Counted from the first letter of the stretch, positions 9,437 through 18,094 are shown. The stretch is 64,000 bases of DNA from Corynebacterium aurimucosum ATCC 700975 (GCF_000022905.1 NC_012590.1:2356001-2420000), one strand, 5' to 3'. Program-made: numbers and translations. Notes: a model not told the origin generated them from the sequence alone.

Positions 9437-9618
9437 AGTGGGGGCCTTGCCTTGCCTGAGATGCGGGTCGTGCGCATAACGCATTCACTCCCAAAACTTA
9501 CGTACCCGTAACTATACGGCCGAGCATTGTGGCAGACAAGGGTGGAGCGAAAGTTTCCTCCAGTTTTTCTTCCGATATTTGCAGTTCGAGGGCGCTGACG
9601 CCGTAAACTACCCACATT

Positions 9619-10656
9619 ATGCTTTCCTTTGTCTCACGTTCTCGCCGCGCCGCGGCGCTGGTCGCAGCTGCCATGGTGGCACTGGGGACGGCGTCGGCAA
9701 GCATCGGCTCCGCCTCCGCCCAGTCCAGCACCATCGGTGAGGTTTCCTCGCGCGTGACCAACCCGCAGCCCTGGCTCGGCGACAAGGCCTTCATTACCGC
9801 AAAGCGTCACATGGGCGGCAACCACTGGGTGGTGGACGTCTGGTCCCCGGCCAATCATGCGGTGATTTCTAATAACGTCCTGCTCCCCGAGGGCGATAAG
9901 CCGCGCCCCTCCTTCTACCTGCTGCCCGGCGTGGAGGGCGGCCAGGCCGGCATGAACTGGATGACACACTCCGATATCCGCCACTGGGCCGTGGGCAAGA
10001 ACGTCAACGTGGTGATGCCGCTCGGCGGCGCCTACTCTCTCTACACCGATTGGAATGCCGAGGATCCTATCCTGGGTGTCAACAAGTGGAACACCTACAT
10101 GACCGCTGAGTTGCCCCCGCTGATCGACGCCGAGTTCCACGGCACCGGCCGCGACGCCATCGGCGGCATTTCCTCCACCGGCGGCGCTGCACTCGACATC
10201 GCCGGCCACGCCCCACAGCGCTACAAGGCCGCGGCTTCCTACTCCGGCTGCCCGGTACGCTCCGGCGCGATTGGATTCCCCACTTCCACCGCGATGATCG
10301 CCTACGGCGGCGGCTCATCCTTCAACGCCTGGGGCCTGCCGGGCTCCCCGCAGTGGTTCGAGCACGACCCCAACGCCAACCCCGGACGCCTGCGCGACGT
10401 CGAGGTCTTCGTAGGCTCGGCCTCCGGCACCCCGGGCCCCATCGATGGCACCAACAGCCCCGCCCAGTTGCTCGGCCCCCGCGCGGTAGAGATGGTGGCC
10501 AACCAGTGCTCGGAGGAATTCACCCGCAACGCCCGCAACGCCGGGGTGCGAGTGAACCGTTACTTCAGCCCCCAGGGTTCGCACACCTTCAACCTTTTCT
10601 CTCACCAGATGAAGCTGAGCTGGGACCAGACCATCGCCCGCACTATCGGCGCTTAG
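9619..10656 (+). CDS. Secreted corynomycolyltransferase-type esterase
   Basis: Ag85-like alpha/beta hydrolase that transfers corynomycolic acid onto trehalose or arabinogalactan in the cell envelope. 345 residues. The first 35 residues are a signal peptide with a twin-arginine-like RSRRAAAL start and cleavage after SASAQ. The mature part has the family features: FYLLPGVEGGQAGMNW, LGGAYSLYTDW, the nucleophile Ser in GGISSTGGAALD (the G-x-S-x-x-G pattern), and the catalytic His in SPQGSHTFNLF. A -10-like TAAACT lies about ten bases before ATG 9619. The 3' end overlaps the convergent CsoR-family gene by four bases. It is one of several cmt paralogues expected in the genus; which one cannot be told from this window. 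Confidence 0.88.
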   Translation: MLSFVSRSRRAAALVAAAMVALGTASASIGSASAQSSTIGEVSSRVTNPQPWLGDKAFITAKRHMGGNHWVVDVWSPANHAVISNNVLLPEGDKPRPSFYLLPGVEGGQAGMNWMTHSDIRHWAVGKNVNVVMPLGGAYSLYTDWNAEDPILGVNKWNTYMTAELPPLIDAEFHGTGRDAIGGISSTGGAALDIAGHAPQRYKAAASYSGCPVRSGAIGFPTSTAMIAYGGGSSFNAWGLPGSPQWFEHDPNANPGRLRDVEVFVGSASGTPGPIDGTNSPAQLLGPRAVEMVANQCSEEFTRNARNAGVRVNRYFSPQGSHTFNLFSHQMKLSWDQTIARTIGA

Positions 10657-10913
10657 GACAGAGACAGGAAGAGTTTTTCCATCTTCTCAGCGTCGATACC
10701 GTCTGCACCTTCCTCGCGATAACACTGTTTTAGCCCGGTAGCGATGATGGAATATCCCGCACGATCAATCGCCTTCGCGGCCGCGGCCAACTGCGTGATA
10801 GCGGATTCACATTCTTCTCCCGCTTCTAGCATGCGGATCACCGCATCAATTTGGCCGCGCGCCCGCTTCAAGCGAGTAATCGAGGGCTTAACTTCCTGCG
10901 GATCAAGGTTCAT
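10653..10913 (-). CDS. CsoR-family repressor with CstR-like (Cys-only) sensor site
   Basis: An 86-residue helical DNA-binding repressor of the CsoR/DUF156 family. The signature RLKRARGQIDAVIRMLE is present. Cu-sensing CsoR uses a Cys-His-Cys triad; here Cys35 and Cys64 are kept at the right spacing of 29, but the His position is Gly60 (ATGLKQC). Loss of the His with retention of both Cys is the hallmark of the persulfide sensor CstR of Staphylococcus aureus. The start ATG 10913 has GGAGG and overlaps the stop of the upstream reductase gene (TAATG), so it is the last gene of that operon. Inferred role: repress the operon until reactive sulfur species oxidise the Cys pair. Confidence 0.85.
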   Translation of the reverse strand: MNLDPQEVKPSITRLKRARGQIDAVIRMLEAGEECESAITQLAAAAKAIDRAGYSIIATGLKQCYREEGADGIDAEKMEKLFLSLS

Positions 10914-12529
10914 TATTCCTCCTGTCCATTCACCCATGTCAGGTAGCCGCCATCCAAGTTAGCAACGTCATAGCCCAAGTTATTCAATAACCTCGTTGCG
11001 TTATGACCACGCAATCCTACTTGGCAGTGCACGATGACATCTTCGTGATTGGCAATCTCACCATGGCGCTCGCGCAGCTCATCCAGAGGGATGTTCACCG
11101 CACCAGGGATGGCACCGGCAGCAAACTCTTGCGGGCTACGCACATCGACGAGCAATGCTCCGGAGTCCAAGCGCCCCTGAAGTTCATGCCATTGCACCGT
11201 ACATTCTCCGCGCGCAATGTTGTCATTGATAAAGCCCGCAAAGTTGATGGGGTCCTTAGCTGAGCCAAACTGCGGCGCATACGCCAGCTCCAGATCAGCC
11301 AAGTCGGTGGCACTCAAGCCCGCTCGCATGGCGGTGGCAATGACGTCGATGCGCTTGTCCACGCCTTCCTCACCCACAATTTGCGCGCCCAAGATCGCGT
11401 CATTTTCGGCATCGACGACGAGCTTCATGTGCAGTTGTGCCGCACCGGGGTAATAGCCCGCATGATTGGCCGGATGCAGGTGAATCACTCGTACATTCTT
11501 ACCTTCCGCCCGTGCGCGGCGTTCATTCCACCCTGTGGCCGCCGCAGCTAGTCCAAAAAGCCCCACAATCGCGGTACCCAGCACCGGCAATGACGCGGTC
11601 TCTCGGCCCGTAATGACATCCGCCACAAGACGACCATGACGGTTAGCAGTCTGCGCTAGCGGAACGAGGGAGTCTGCACCACTGTGAAAATCTTTCTTCG
11701 TGGCGGCGTCGCCGAGAGCGAAAATGTGGGGATCACTGGTGCGCTGTTGGGCGTCGACGACAATGCCACCACGTTCCGATATCTCTAACCCTGCAGCTTG
11801 TGCCAGCTCACTAGCCGGGCGCACACCGATTGCAGCGATGACGATGTCCGCCTCGAGCTCCTGCCCGTCCTGCAGCACCACTCTAGTTTCGGAGATTTCC
11901 GTAGCTTGCGCGTTGGTGAGAACCCTCACTCCGTTGGCGCGCACGTGCTTGGCGACGATTCCCGCCATCTCCACATCTAACGGCCCCATAATCTGTGGCG
12001 CTGCTTCCACGAGGGTGACTTCGAGGCCACGGTGGTGAAGGTTTTCCGCCATCTCTAGACCAATGAAGCCACCGCCAATGATCACAGCTTTCTTCTTGTC
12101 TTCAACGGCGGCAGCAATCCTGTCGACATCTTCAACGGTGCGCAGCGTAAACGCGCACTCGATCCCTGCGATGGGTGGAAGGAAGGGCGTGGCGCCGGGC
12201 GAAAGGACAAGCTCGTCGTACCTGATCACTTCGCCGGCTTCGGTAGCAACAGTCTTGGCGTCACGGTCAATGCTTACCACCCGGGTGTTGACGCGGACGT
12301 CTAGGTTGAATCGCTGCTTGAGCGCTTCCGGAGTCTGGAGCAACAGCGAGGAGCGCTTCGGGATTACGCCGCCCACATAGTAGGGCAAGCCACAGTTTGC
12401 AAAGGAAACGTGGCCAGAGGCCTCAAGGATAATGATGGTGCGGTGTTCGTCGTTACGGCGCAGGCGTGTAGCGGTGGACATACCACCGGCAACACCGCCG
12501 ATAATCACCGTGGTGGGGATGTGGGACAT
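10913..12529 (-). CDS. CoA-disulfide reductase/rhodanese fusion (CoADR-Rhd)
   Basis: A 538-residue flavoprotein fusion acting on CoA disulfide or CoA persulfide. Residues 1-430 are a pyridine-nucleotide disulfide oxidoreductase: FAD loop GGVAGGMSTATRLRR, single redox Cys46 in SFANCGLPYYVGG, NAD(P)H loop IIGGGFIGLEMAENL and the C-terminal FAD motif IFALGDAA. After the dimerisation domain (NHAGYYPGA) comes a rhodanese domain from about residue 455, with LVDVRSPQEF and active Cys502 in VHCQVGLRG. Known CoADR-Rhd enzymes reduce persulfides and release sulfide. The operon with a CstR-like repressor supports a sulfur-stress role. The start ATG 12529 follows the small zinc-ribbon gene by 82 bases. 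Confidence 0.9.
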   Translation of the reverse strand: MSHIPTTVIIGGVAGGMSTATRLRRNDEHRTIIILEASGHVSFANCGLPYYVGGVIPKRSSLLLQTPEALKQRFNLDVRVNTRVVSIDRDAKTVATEAGEVIRYDELVLSPGATPFLPPIAGIECAFTLRTVEDVDRIAAAVEDKKKAVIIGGGFIGLEMAENLHHRGLEVTLVEAAPQIMGPLDVEMAGIVAKHVRANGVRVLTNAQATEISETRVVLQDGQELEADIVIAAIGVRPASELAQAAGLEISERGGIVVDAQQRTSDPHIFALGDAATKKDFHSGADSLVPLAQTANRHGRLVADVITGRETASLPVLGTAIVGLFGLAAAATGWNERRARAEGKNVRVIHLHPANHAGYYPGAAQLHMKLVVDAENDAILGAQIVGEEGVDKRIDVIATAMRAGLSATDLADLELAYAPQFGSAKDPINFAGFINDNIARGECTVQWHELQGRLDSGALLVDVRSPQEFAAGAIPGAVNIPLDELRERHGEIANHEDVIVHCQVGLRGHNATRLLNNLGYDVANLDGGYLTWVNGQEE

Positions 12530-12611
12530 GGTTGGATTCTCCGTAATCGTTGGGTGGGTGGGCCTGCACCACAGGCCCTAGTCAGGGGTGGAACAAGACA
12601 AGCGCTGGGGT

Positions 12612-12785
12612 CTACCCAAAAAGCCGGGCAAATAGGCCCTTAGCCGGCTTTTCCTGGCCGGCTTTATCAGAACTACAGGTGCGCCACTGACCGGCCGGAA
12701 CCTTGGCCTTGACCTCAGCAACGTGGTTCCCACACCCTGCCCAGGTGGTCTTTCCGCAGTTTTTACATTTCACAGCACGGCACAT
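12612..12785 (-). CDS. 57-residue zinc-ribbon-like protein, first gene of the sulfur-stress operon
   Basis: A short reading frame from ATG 12785, preceded by AAGGAGG at six bases, to TAG at 12612. It begins MCRAVKCKNCGKTTWAGC and continues GNHVAEVKAKVPAG, with CxxC, CG and a following GxH that could bind one zinc ion, then WRTCSSDK and a basic tail ending LFARLFG. Similar short MCRAVxC proteins are widespread in Actinobacteria with no known function. It lies directly behind the duplicated-operator promoter and ahead of the CoADR-Rhd gene, so it is probably induced with it. A seven-codon copy of its 5' end is repeated at 14893-14917 by the insertion event. Confidence 0.82.
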   Translation of the reverse strand: MCRAVKCKNCGKTTWAGCGNHVAEVKAKVPAGQWRTCSSDKAGQEKPAKGLFARLFG

Positions 12786-12809
12786 GCCGGTCCTCCTTCA
12801 TTTCACCAT

Positions 12810-12870
12810 ATACCCCCTAGGGTATCGCGGACACAGGAAGGAATATACCCCCTGGGGTATGCTACGTCAA
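12810..12870 (-). promoter_or_regulatory. Operon promoter with two CstR/CsoR-type operators
   Basis: On the reverse strand a -35 TTGACG (12865-12870) and a -10 TATATT (12842-12847) are separated by 17 bases. The spacer and -10 contain the dyad ATACCC-CCTG-GGGTAT (12845-12860). A second dyad, ATACCC-CCTA-GGGTAT (12810-12825), lies 35 bases downstream between the start site and the ribosome site. A/T-flanked C-run/G-run dyads are typical of CsoR-family operators. The predicted ligand is the CsoR-family protein encoded last in this operon. Confidence 0.8.
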
Positions 12871-12908
12871 GAAGCCCCTCAGTTTCCATAACCGCCCGCC
12901 CTAAAACC

Positions 12909-12938
12909 AGAAAAGCCCAGCCGAAGCTGGGCTTTTCT
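12909..12938 (-). terminator. purL terminator, left (duplicated) copy
   Basis: Perfect 13-base stem AGAAAAGCCCAGC and GCTGGGCTTTTCT with a CGAA tetraloop. In this copy it follows only the purL fragment. The same hairpin at 15041-15070 serves the intact purL. Confidence 0.85.
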
Positions 12939-12973
12939 TCTAGAGGCTGCGGGACAAGCAGCGTGAGTGGGGT

Positions 12974-13218
12974 CTACTCCACCACGGAGTTGGCCCCCAC
13001 CGCGTGGCCGAAGAGGTCCGGCAGGGTCGCCGCCCAGGCCTCACGAAGCTCGGAGACAGCGATGGACTCACCGCCGAGCTCCAGCTCACCGTTGTCGGTG
13101 GTCTGGCCGATGACGACGGCCGGCACACCGCACTCCTCAGCGCGGTGCAGCAGCATGTCGACGCGGTCAGCGGTCGTTGCCACGAGCACGCGGGAGGCGG
13201 ACTCGGAGAAGGCAGCCA
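12974..13218 (-). pseudogene. purL 3' fragment created by the insertion
   Basis: The last 81 codons of purL, identical to 15106-15350 and ending in the same stop codon. It has no start codon of its own and is cut at the left end of the insertion sequence. It is a by-product of the long target duplication and not a degraded ancient gene: no difference from the intact copy was seen. Confidence 0.9.
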
Positions 13219-14892
13219 CCTGACTTAGGTCATGGGTGGGTGAGTAACGTCACTCTTGACACTGTTACCTGTTGGTTTTCGTCGGTGGGGAGGAATTTTT
13301 CCGCACTAAGTGGGTAGTGCCGGGGGTGTTCAGTAGTCTGATTTTTGTGAGTCCTTATATTCGCACCGTCAAGACCGCTTCTGGGGCGATGGCGGTGCAG
13401 GTGGTGTTCTCTGAACGCAAAGGTGCCAAAAGGATGAAGCATATCGGCTCAGCGCATTCAGAGTCTGAGCTTGCGCTTTTGCGGGCTGAAGCTCAACGCA
13501 TCGTCGATGGTGACCAACTCGCATTGGACTTCGGCGAGGTAGAACACATCCCACCGGCAACGGGCAGCGTTTGCCACCCGCTGCCGGTAGTCGGTCAGCG
13601 GGCCGGATACTTGCTGGACTGTATTGATGCGTGTTTCAACGAGTTAGGTCTTGCTGTAGCAAGCGGTGATGATCAGGTGTTTCGGGATCTGGTGCGTGCC
13701 CGGATTATCAATCCCGGCTCAAAGCTGGATTCCATCGAGACTCTTGCCGAGGTTGGCATCACCAGCGCAAGCTACCGCACCATCCAGAGGCGTCTTTCCT
13801 CCTTCGCTACCGAATCGTTCGGGGAGATACTAACCCAAGCGTTGGCCCATCATGCAGGTATCGGGCCAGGCGCATTCATCTTGTACGACGTGACCACCTT
13901 GTACTTTGAAACCGATACTCCTGATGAGCTTCGCAAACCTGGTTTTTCCAAAGAGCGCCGCCTCGAGCCACAAATCCTTGTCGGGCTGCTTACTGATGCC
14001 ACTGGTTTTCCACTACATGTTGGAGCGTTTGCCGGAAACTCGGCAGAAACCCACACGATGCTACCGATGATCACACGGTTCCAAGAGGCCTACCAACTCG
14101 ATGAAGTCACCGTCGTTGCTGATGCAGGCATGTTCTCCGCAGCGAACAAACAAGCATTGATAGATGCAGGGCTGCACTACATCTTGTCGGTGAAAACCCC
14201 CACCGTGCCTGAGGTGATCGAAACCTGGCGGCGGGAAAACCCCGGTGACGACTACACCCACGGCCAGATCTGGACACAAGCCTCGGCAAGCGATGGGCGC
14301 AAACACACAACCCCGAATACGGTGACCCACTTCCAGTACTCCCATGATCGGGCTAGGCGCAGCCTGCGCGGAATCAAAGAGCAAGTCGCAAAAGCCAAAC
14401 GCGCTGTTGACGGCGATATCGCAATCAAGCGCAACCGCTATATCGATCTTTCCGCCCCAAACAAGAAGGTCAACTACGCTCTTGCTGCCAAACACCGAGC
14501 CCTAGCCGGAATTAAAGGCTATGAAACCGACCTGACCGCTCTCCCCGCTAGTGAGGTTATCGGGCATTACCGCAGGCTGTTCAACATTGAAAAGTCGTTT
14601 CGGATGTCGAAATCAGACCTGAAAGCACGCCCAATCTACGCCAGGAAACAAGACTCGATCACTGCACATCTCCATATTGTGATGGCAGCACTAGCCGTGG
14701 CCCACCTGATGGAGACCCGCAGTGGTCAATCCATCAAACGCCTCGTGAGAACACTCAAGAAATACCGCAGCTTTCAACTCGTCGTTGGCGGCGAAACCAT
14801 TCACGCCGCCGTACCACTCCCGCCCGACCTCACCGCCACCATCCAAGCAATCACCGGCCGCGAACTTCCGCACTAAATTGGCCTAAGTCAGG
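13219..14892 (+). mobile_element. IS1634-like insertion sequence
   Basis: About 1674 bases. The ends are inverted repeats: CCTGACTTAGG at the left and its complement CCTAAGTCAGG at the right, with further partial matching inward. It carries one transposase gene. The flanks are direct repeats of about 458 bp. IS1634, described in Mycoplasma mycoides, is known for target duplications of up to several hundred bases, so family and footprint agree. The left boundary could be 13219 or 13220. Confidence 0.88.
13347..14876 (+). CDS. IS1634-family transposase
   Basis: A 509-residue DDE transposase of the IS4 superfamily. The preferred start is GTG 13347, giving the typical SPYIRTVKTASGAMAVQVV opening of the family; an in-frame ATG further upstream at 13272 adds an atypical leader. 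Visible family blocks are ILYDVTTLYFETDTPDELRK with the first Asp, VVADAGMFSAANKQALIDAG with the second Asp, and FNIEKSFRMSKSDLKARP with the YREK-like Glu/Lys block, followed by a C-terminal conserved region. No frameshift or stop is seen, so it looks active. Inside it the reverse strand may be transcribed from the duplicated promoter at 14942-15002. Confidence 0.88.
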   Translation: MSPYIRTVKTASGAMAVQVVFSERKGAKRMKHIGSAHSESELALLRAEAQRIVDGDQLALDFGEVEHIPPATGSVCHPLPVVGQRAGYLLDCIDACFNELGLAVASGDDQVFRDLVRARIINPGSKLDSIETLAEVGITSASYRTIQRRLSSFATESFGEILTQALAHHAGIGPGAFILYDVTTLYFETDTPDELRKPGFSKERRLEPQILVGLLTDATGFPLHVGAFAGNSAETHTMLPMITRFQEAYQLDEVTVVADAGMFSAANKQALIDAGLHYILSVKTPTVPEVIETWRRENPGDDYTHGQIWTQASASDGRKHTTPNTVTHFQYSHDRARRSLRGIKEQVAKAKRAVDGDIAIKRNRYIDLSAPNKKVNYALAAKHRALAGIKGYETDLTALPASEVIGHYRRLFNIEKSFRMSKSDLKARPIYARKQDSITAHLHIVMAALAVAHLMETRSGQSIKRLVRTLKKYRSFQLVVGGETIHAAVPLPPDLTATIQAITGRELPH

Positions 14893-14941
14893 TTTTACAT
14901 TTCACAGCACGGCACATGCCGGTCCTCCTTCATTTCACCAT

Positions 14942-15002
14942 ATACCCCCTAGGGTATCGCGGACACAGGAAGGAATATACCCCCTGGGGTATGCTACGTC
15001 AA
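14942..15002 (-). promoter_or_regulatory. Duplicate CstR-type promoter facing the insertion sequence
   Basis: Same elements as at 12810-12870: -35 TTGACG at 14997-15002, -10 TATATT at 14974-14979, dyads at 14942-14957 and 14977-14992. Transcription from here would read the truncated zinc-ribbon start and then the insertion sequence antisense to its transposase. The sequence is seen; the antisense effect is inference. Confidence 0.7.
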
Positions 15003-15040
15003 GAAGCCCCTCAGTTTCCATAACCGCCCGCCCTAAAACC

Positions 15041-15070
15041 AGAAAAGCCCAGCCGAAGCTGGGCTTTTCT
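15041..15070 (-). terminator. purL terminator
   Basis: Perfect 13-base stem with CGAA loop, as in the left copy, 36 bases after the purL stop. The A-run and T-run on either side make it able to act in both directions. Confidence 0.88.
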
Positions 15071-15105
15071 TCTAGAGGCTGCGGGACAAGCAGCGTGAGT
15101 GGGGT

Positions 15106-17403
15106 CTACTCCACCACGGAGTTGGCCCCCACCGCGTGGCCGAAGAGGTCCGGCAGGGTCGCCGCCCAGGCCTCACGAAGCTCGGAGACAGCGATGGACT
15201 CACCGCCGAGCTCCAGCTCACCGTTGTCGGTGGTCTGGCCGATGACGACGGCCGGCACACCGCACTCCTCAGCGCGGTGCAGCAGCATGTCGACGCGGTC
15301 AGCGGTCGTTGCCACGAGCACGCGGGAGGCGGACTCGGAGAAGGCAGCCACGAAGGCGTCCTCATGGACCTTGGACAGATCCAGGTTCAGCCCCACGCCG
15401 CTGCGCTTGGCCATCTCGAATGCGGTGACGGCGAGGCCGCCTTCGGAGAGGTCGTGAGCAGCAGTGACGCCTTCGTTGCCCACGAAGAAGTCAGCGAGGC
15501 GCTGCTCGTTGGCCAGGTCCACCTGCGGGGGCAGACCATTCAAACCATTCTCCGACTCATTTCCTTGCTCACGAGCGCTGACCTGCTGCCAGATGGAGCC
15601 GCCAAATTCATCCTTGGTCTCACCCAGCAGCACGAGTACCTCCGGCTCCTCCACGAGACCAAGCTCGTTGCCGATGGACTTGTGGACGTCGTCGATAACA
15701 CCCAGGACGCCCACGACGGGCGTCGGCAAGATCGGCTCCTCGCCGGTCTGGTTGTAGAAGGAGACGTTGCCGCCGGAGACCGGGATGCCGAGTTCCACGG
15801 CGCCGTCGGCAAGCCCATGCACGGACTCGCGGAACTGCCACATCACGTCCGGGTTTTCCGGGGAGCCGTAGTTGAGGCAGTTGGTAATGGCCACCGGGCG
15901 GGCACCGGTGACGGCGACGTTGCGGTAGGCCTCCGCCAGCGCCAGGCGGGTGCCCATGTTCGGGTCCAGCTTGGTGTAGCGACCAGAGGCATCGGCCGAT
16001 ACCGCGATACCGCGGCCGGTCTCCTCGTCGATGCGCAGCACACCAGCGTTCGCGTGGTGGGACTGCACGGTGTTGCCGCGCACGTAGCGGTCATATTGCT
16101 CGGTGATGAAATCACGGGAGCACAGCGCCGGAGAAGCCACGAGCTTCTTCAGCGCCACGGTGAGGTCCTGCTTCTCCACACCCTTGAACTCCTGCAGCGC
16201 ATCCTGCCACTCCGGGCGGGCATAGGGGCGGTCGTAGACCGGAGCCTCGTCCGCGATGGTGCCGGCCGGGGCATCCACGACGACCTCGCCCTGGTGGCGG
16301 ATGATGAGGTGCTTGCCAGTGGTGACCTCACCGATCTCAGCGCAGGTGACATCCCAATGCGCGCAGATCTCCTTGAACTTCTCCACGTTCTCCGGGGTCA
16401 CCACGGCACACATGCGCTCCTGGGACTCGGAGGCGAGGATCTCTGCGGCGGTCATGTCCTTGGCGCGCAGCGGGACGTTGTCCAGGTTGATCTCCATGCC
16501 GCCATCGCCGGCGGCGGCCAGCTCGGAGGTCGCGCAGGCCAAGCCCGCGCCACCCAGGTCCTGGATGCCAACCACGATGCCGGACTTGTACAGCTCCAGG
16601 CAGCACTCGATGAGGACCTTCTCCGCGAACGGGTCACCCACCTGAACGGCCGGCAGCTTGCGCTCCGCGCCGTCCTCGAAGGTGTCAGAGGCCAACACGG
16701 ACACGCCTCCGATGCCATCGAGACCGGTGCGCGAGCCGAAGAGCATGACCTTGTTGCCGGTACCGGAGGCGAAGGCCAGCTTGAGGTCATCCACCTTCAG
16801 CGTGCCCACGCACAGCGCGTTGACCAGTGGGTTTCCGGAATAAGACTCATCAAAAACAGTTTCGCCGCCAATGTTGGGCAGGCCCAAGCAGTTGCCGTAG
16901 TGCGAAATACCGCCGACCACGCCAGGCAAAACGCGCTTGGTGTCGGGGGCATCAGCCGGGCCGAAGCGCAGCTGGTCCATCACGGCAATCGGACGAGCGC
17001 CCATCGCCATGATGTCGCGGACGATGCCGCCGACGCCCGTGGCCGCACCCTGGTGCGGCTCCACGTAGGACGGGTGGTTGTGGGACTCCACGCGGAAGGT
17101 CACCGCGTTGCCGTCTCCGATATCCACCACGCCGGCGTTCTCACCGATGCCCGCGAGGATCTTGGAGCCCATTTCCTCGGTCATGGTTTCGCCGAAGTAG
17201 CGAAGGTGCGTCTTGGAGGACTTGTAGGAGCAGTGCTCCGACCACATCACCGAGTACATGGTCAGCTCAGCGTCGGTGGGGCGGCGGCCCAAGATTTCGC
17301 GGATGTGCGCGTATTCATCATCCTTCAGACCCAATTCCCGGTAGGGCTGCTCCAGCTCAGGCTGCGCGGCCGCCTGCTCGACGGTGTCGTTGTGTACGGT
17401 CAT
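15106..17403 (-). CDS. purL: Phosphoribosylformylglycinamidine synthase subunit II
   Basis: ATP-dependent synthetase subunit of the three-part FGAM synthase (PurL, PurQ, PurS) in purine synthesis. 765 residues, the size of the small bacterial PurL. Seen in order: [15 protein letters not shown], the FGAR-binding His region; [49 protein letters not shown]-type [15 protein letters not shown]; and the second repeat with [11 protein letters not shown]. The start ATG 17403 has AAGGAG; purQ ends 29 bases upstream. The last 81 codons and terminator are duplicated beyond the adjacent insertion sequence, so insertion did not truncate the enzyme. Confidence 0.96.
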   Translation of the reverse strand: MTVHNDTVEQAAAQPELEQPYRELGLKDDEYAHIREILGRRPTDAELTMYSVMWSEHCSYKSSKTHLRYFGETMTEEMGSKILAGIGENAGVVDIGDGNAVTFRVESHNHPSYVEPHQGAATGVGGIVRDIMAMGARPIAVMDQLRFGPADAPDTKRVLPGVVGGISHYGNCLGLPNIGGETVFDESYSGNPLVNALCVGTLKVDDLKLAFASGTGNKVMLFGSRTGLDGIGGVSVLASDTFEDGAERKLPAVQVGDPFAEKVLIECCLELYKSGIVVGIQDLGGAGLACATSELAAAGDGGMEINLDNVPLRAKDMTAAEILASESQERMCAVVTPENVEKFKEICAHWDVTCAEIGEVTTGKHLIIRHQGEVVVDAPAGTIADEAPVYDRPYARPEWQDALQEFKGVEKQDLTVALKKLVASPALCSRDFITEQYDRYVRGNTVQSHHANAGVLRIDEETGRGIAVSADASGRYTKLDPNMGTRLALAEAYRNVAVTGARPVAITNCLNYGSPENPDVMWQFRESVHGLADGAVELGIPVSGGNVSFYNQTGEEPILPTPVVGVLGVIDDVHKSIGNELGLVEEPEVLVLLGETKDEFGGSIWQQVSAREQGNESENGLNGLPPQVDLANEQRLADFFVGNEGVTAAHDLSEGGLAVTAFEMAKRSGVGLNLDLSKVHEDAFVAAFSESASRVLVATTADRVDMLLHRAEECGVPAVVIGQTTDNGELELGGESIAVSELREAWAATLPDLFGHAVGANSVVE

Positions 17404-17431
17404 TGTTTCTCCTTATAACCGTCGGCGCGGG

Positions 17432-18094
17432 TTAAGCGACGACCTTGAGGGCGGACACAAACAAACCCAGACCGTCGGTGGACGGGCCGGTGAGAAGATC
17501 GATGGCATGCTCCGGGTGCGGCATGAGCCCCACCACGTTGCCGGCCTCGTTGGTGATACCGGCGATGCCATTGATGGAGCCATTGAAGTTATCGGTATAG
17601 CGGAAGACCACGCGGCCCTCGCCCTCCAAGCGCTCCACGGTCTCCGCATCCGCCTGGAACCGGCCCTCGCCGTGCTTCGCCGGAATCAGGATCCGCTGAC
17701 CCTGCTCAAACTCGCTGGTCCAGGAGGTCTGTGCGTTCGCCACCTCGAGGTAGGTATCCACACAGTGGAAATGCAGGCCTTGGTTGCGAGTCAGGGCGCC
17801 GGGCAGCAGGCCGGCCTCTGTCAGAATCTGGAAGCCGTTGCAGATGCCGAGCACCGGCATGCCCTTATTCGCTGCTTCCACTACCGCGCGCATCACCGGG
17901 GCCAGCGCAGAGATAGCGCCGGAGCGCAGGTAGTCACCGTAGGAAAAGCCACCGGGTACAACGACGGCGTCCACTCCTCGCAGGTCCTCATCTGCATGCC
18001 ACAGGGACACGACGTCGGCGCCGGCGGTGCGGGCGGCGCGGGCCGCGTCGACGTCGTCAAGCGTGCCAGGGAAGGTAATAACGCCGATCTTCAT
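17432..18094 (-). CDS. purQ: Phosphoribosylformylglycinamidine synthase subunit I (glutaminase)
   Basis: Class I glutamine amidotransferase that supplies ammonia to PurL. 220 residues. [18 protein letters not shown] at the start, the oxyanion strand [17 protein letters not shown], the nucleophile Cys in [20 protein letters not shown], and the His-Glu pair in [12 protein letters not shown] near the C-terminus are all present. Its ATG overlaps the purS stop (TAATG), indicating coupled translation in a purS-purQ-purL operon. Confidence 0.96.
   Translation of the reverse strand: MKIGVITFPGTLDDVDAARAARTAGADVVSLWHADEDLRGVDAVVVPGGFSYGDYLRSGAISALAPVMRAVVEAANKGMPVLGICNGFQILTEAGLLPGALTRNQGLHFHCVDTYLEVANAQTSWTSEFEQGQRILIPAKHGEGRFQADAETVERLEGEGRVVFRYTDNFNGSINGIAGITNEAGNVVGLMPHPEHAIDLLTGPSTDGLGLFVSALKVVA

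Larger units (their letters stand above)
12761..13218. repeat. Left copy of a ~458-bp direct repeat flanking the IS1634-like element
   Basis: This segment is repeated at 14893-15350 with a constant offset of 2132 bases; every stretch compared is identical. It contains the first codons and promoter of the zinc-ribbon gene, the purL terminator and the last 81 codons of purL. It abuts the left end of the insertion sequence, so it is best read as one copy of an exceptionally long target-site duplication. One more C could be counted on either side. Confidence 0.9.
14893..15350. repeat. Right copy of the ~458-bp direct repeat
   Basis: Identical to 12761-13218. It begins exactly after the right inverted repeat of the insertion sequence and runs into purL codons. 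It contains a seven-codon 5' fragment of the zinc-ribbon gene (14893-14917), a second copy of the CstR-type promoter and the working purL terminator and C-terminal coding region. Its presence is what keeps purL intact. Confidence 0.9.

Noticed and set aside
12974-13218. Second purL gene or horizontally acquired purL fragment
   Set aside because: It is identical to the end of the neighbouring intact purL and abuts the insertion sequence, so it is simply the target duplication.
15136-17418. A 760-codon open frame on the plus strand opposite purL, and similar long frames opposite purC/ptrB (24923-26611), purB (27828-29651), pqo (35848-37362) and rlmB (51990-53447)
   Set aside because: These are antisense frames kept open by high-G+C codon bias. 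The opposite strand encodes unmistakable enzymes, and the antisense proteins show no domain.
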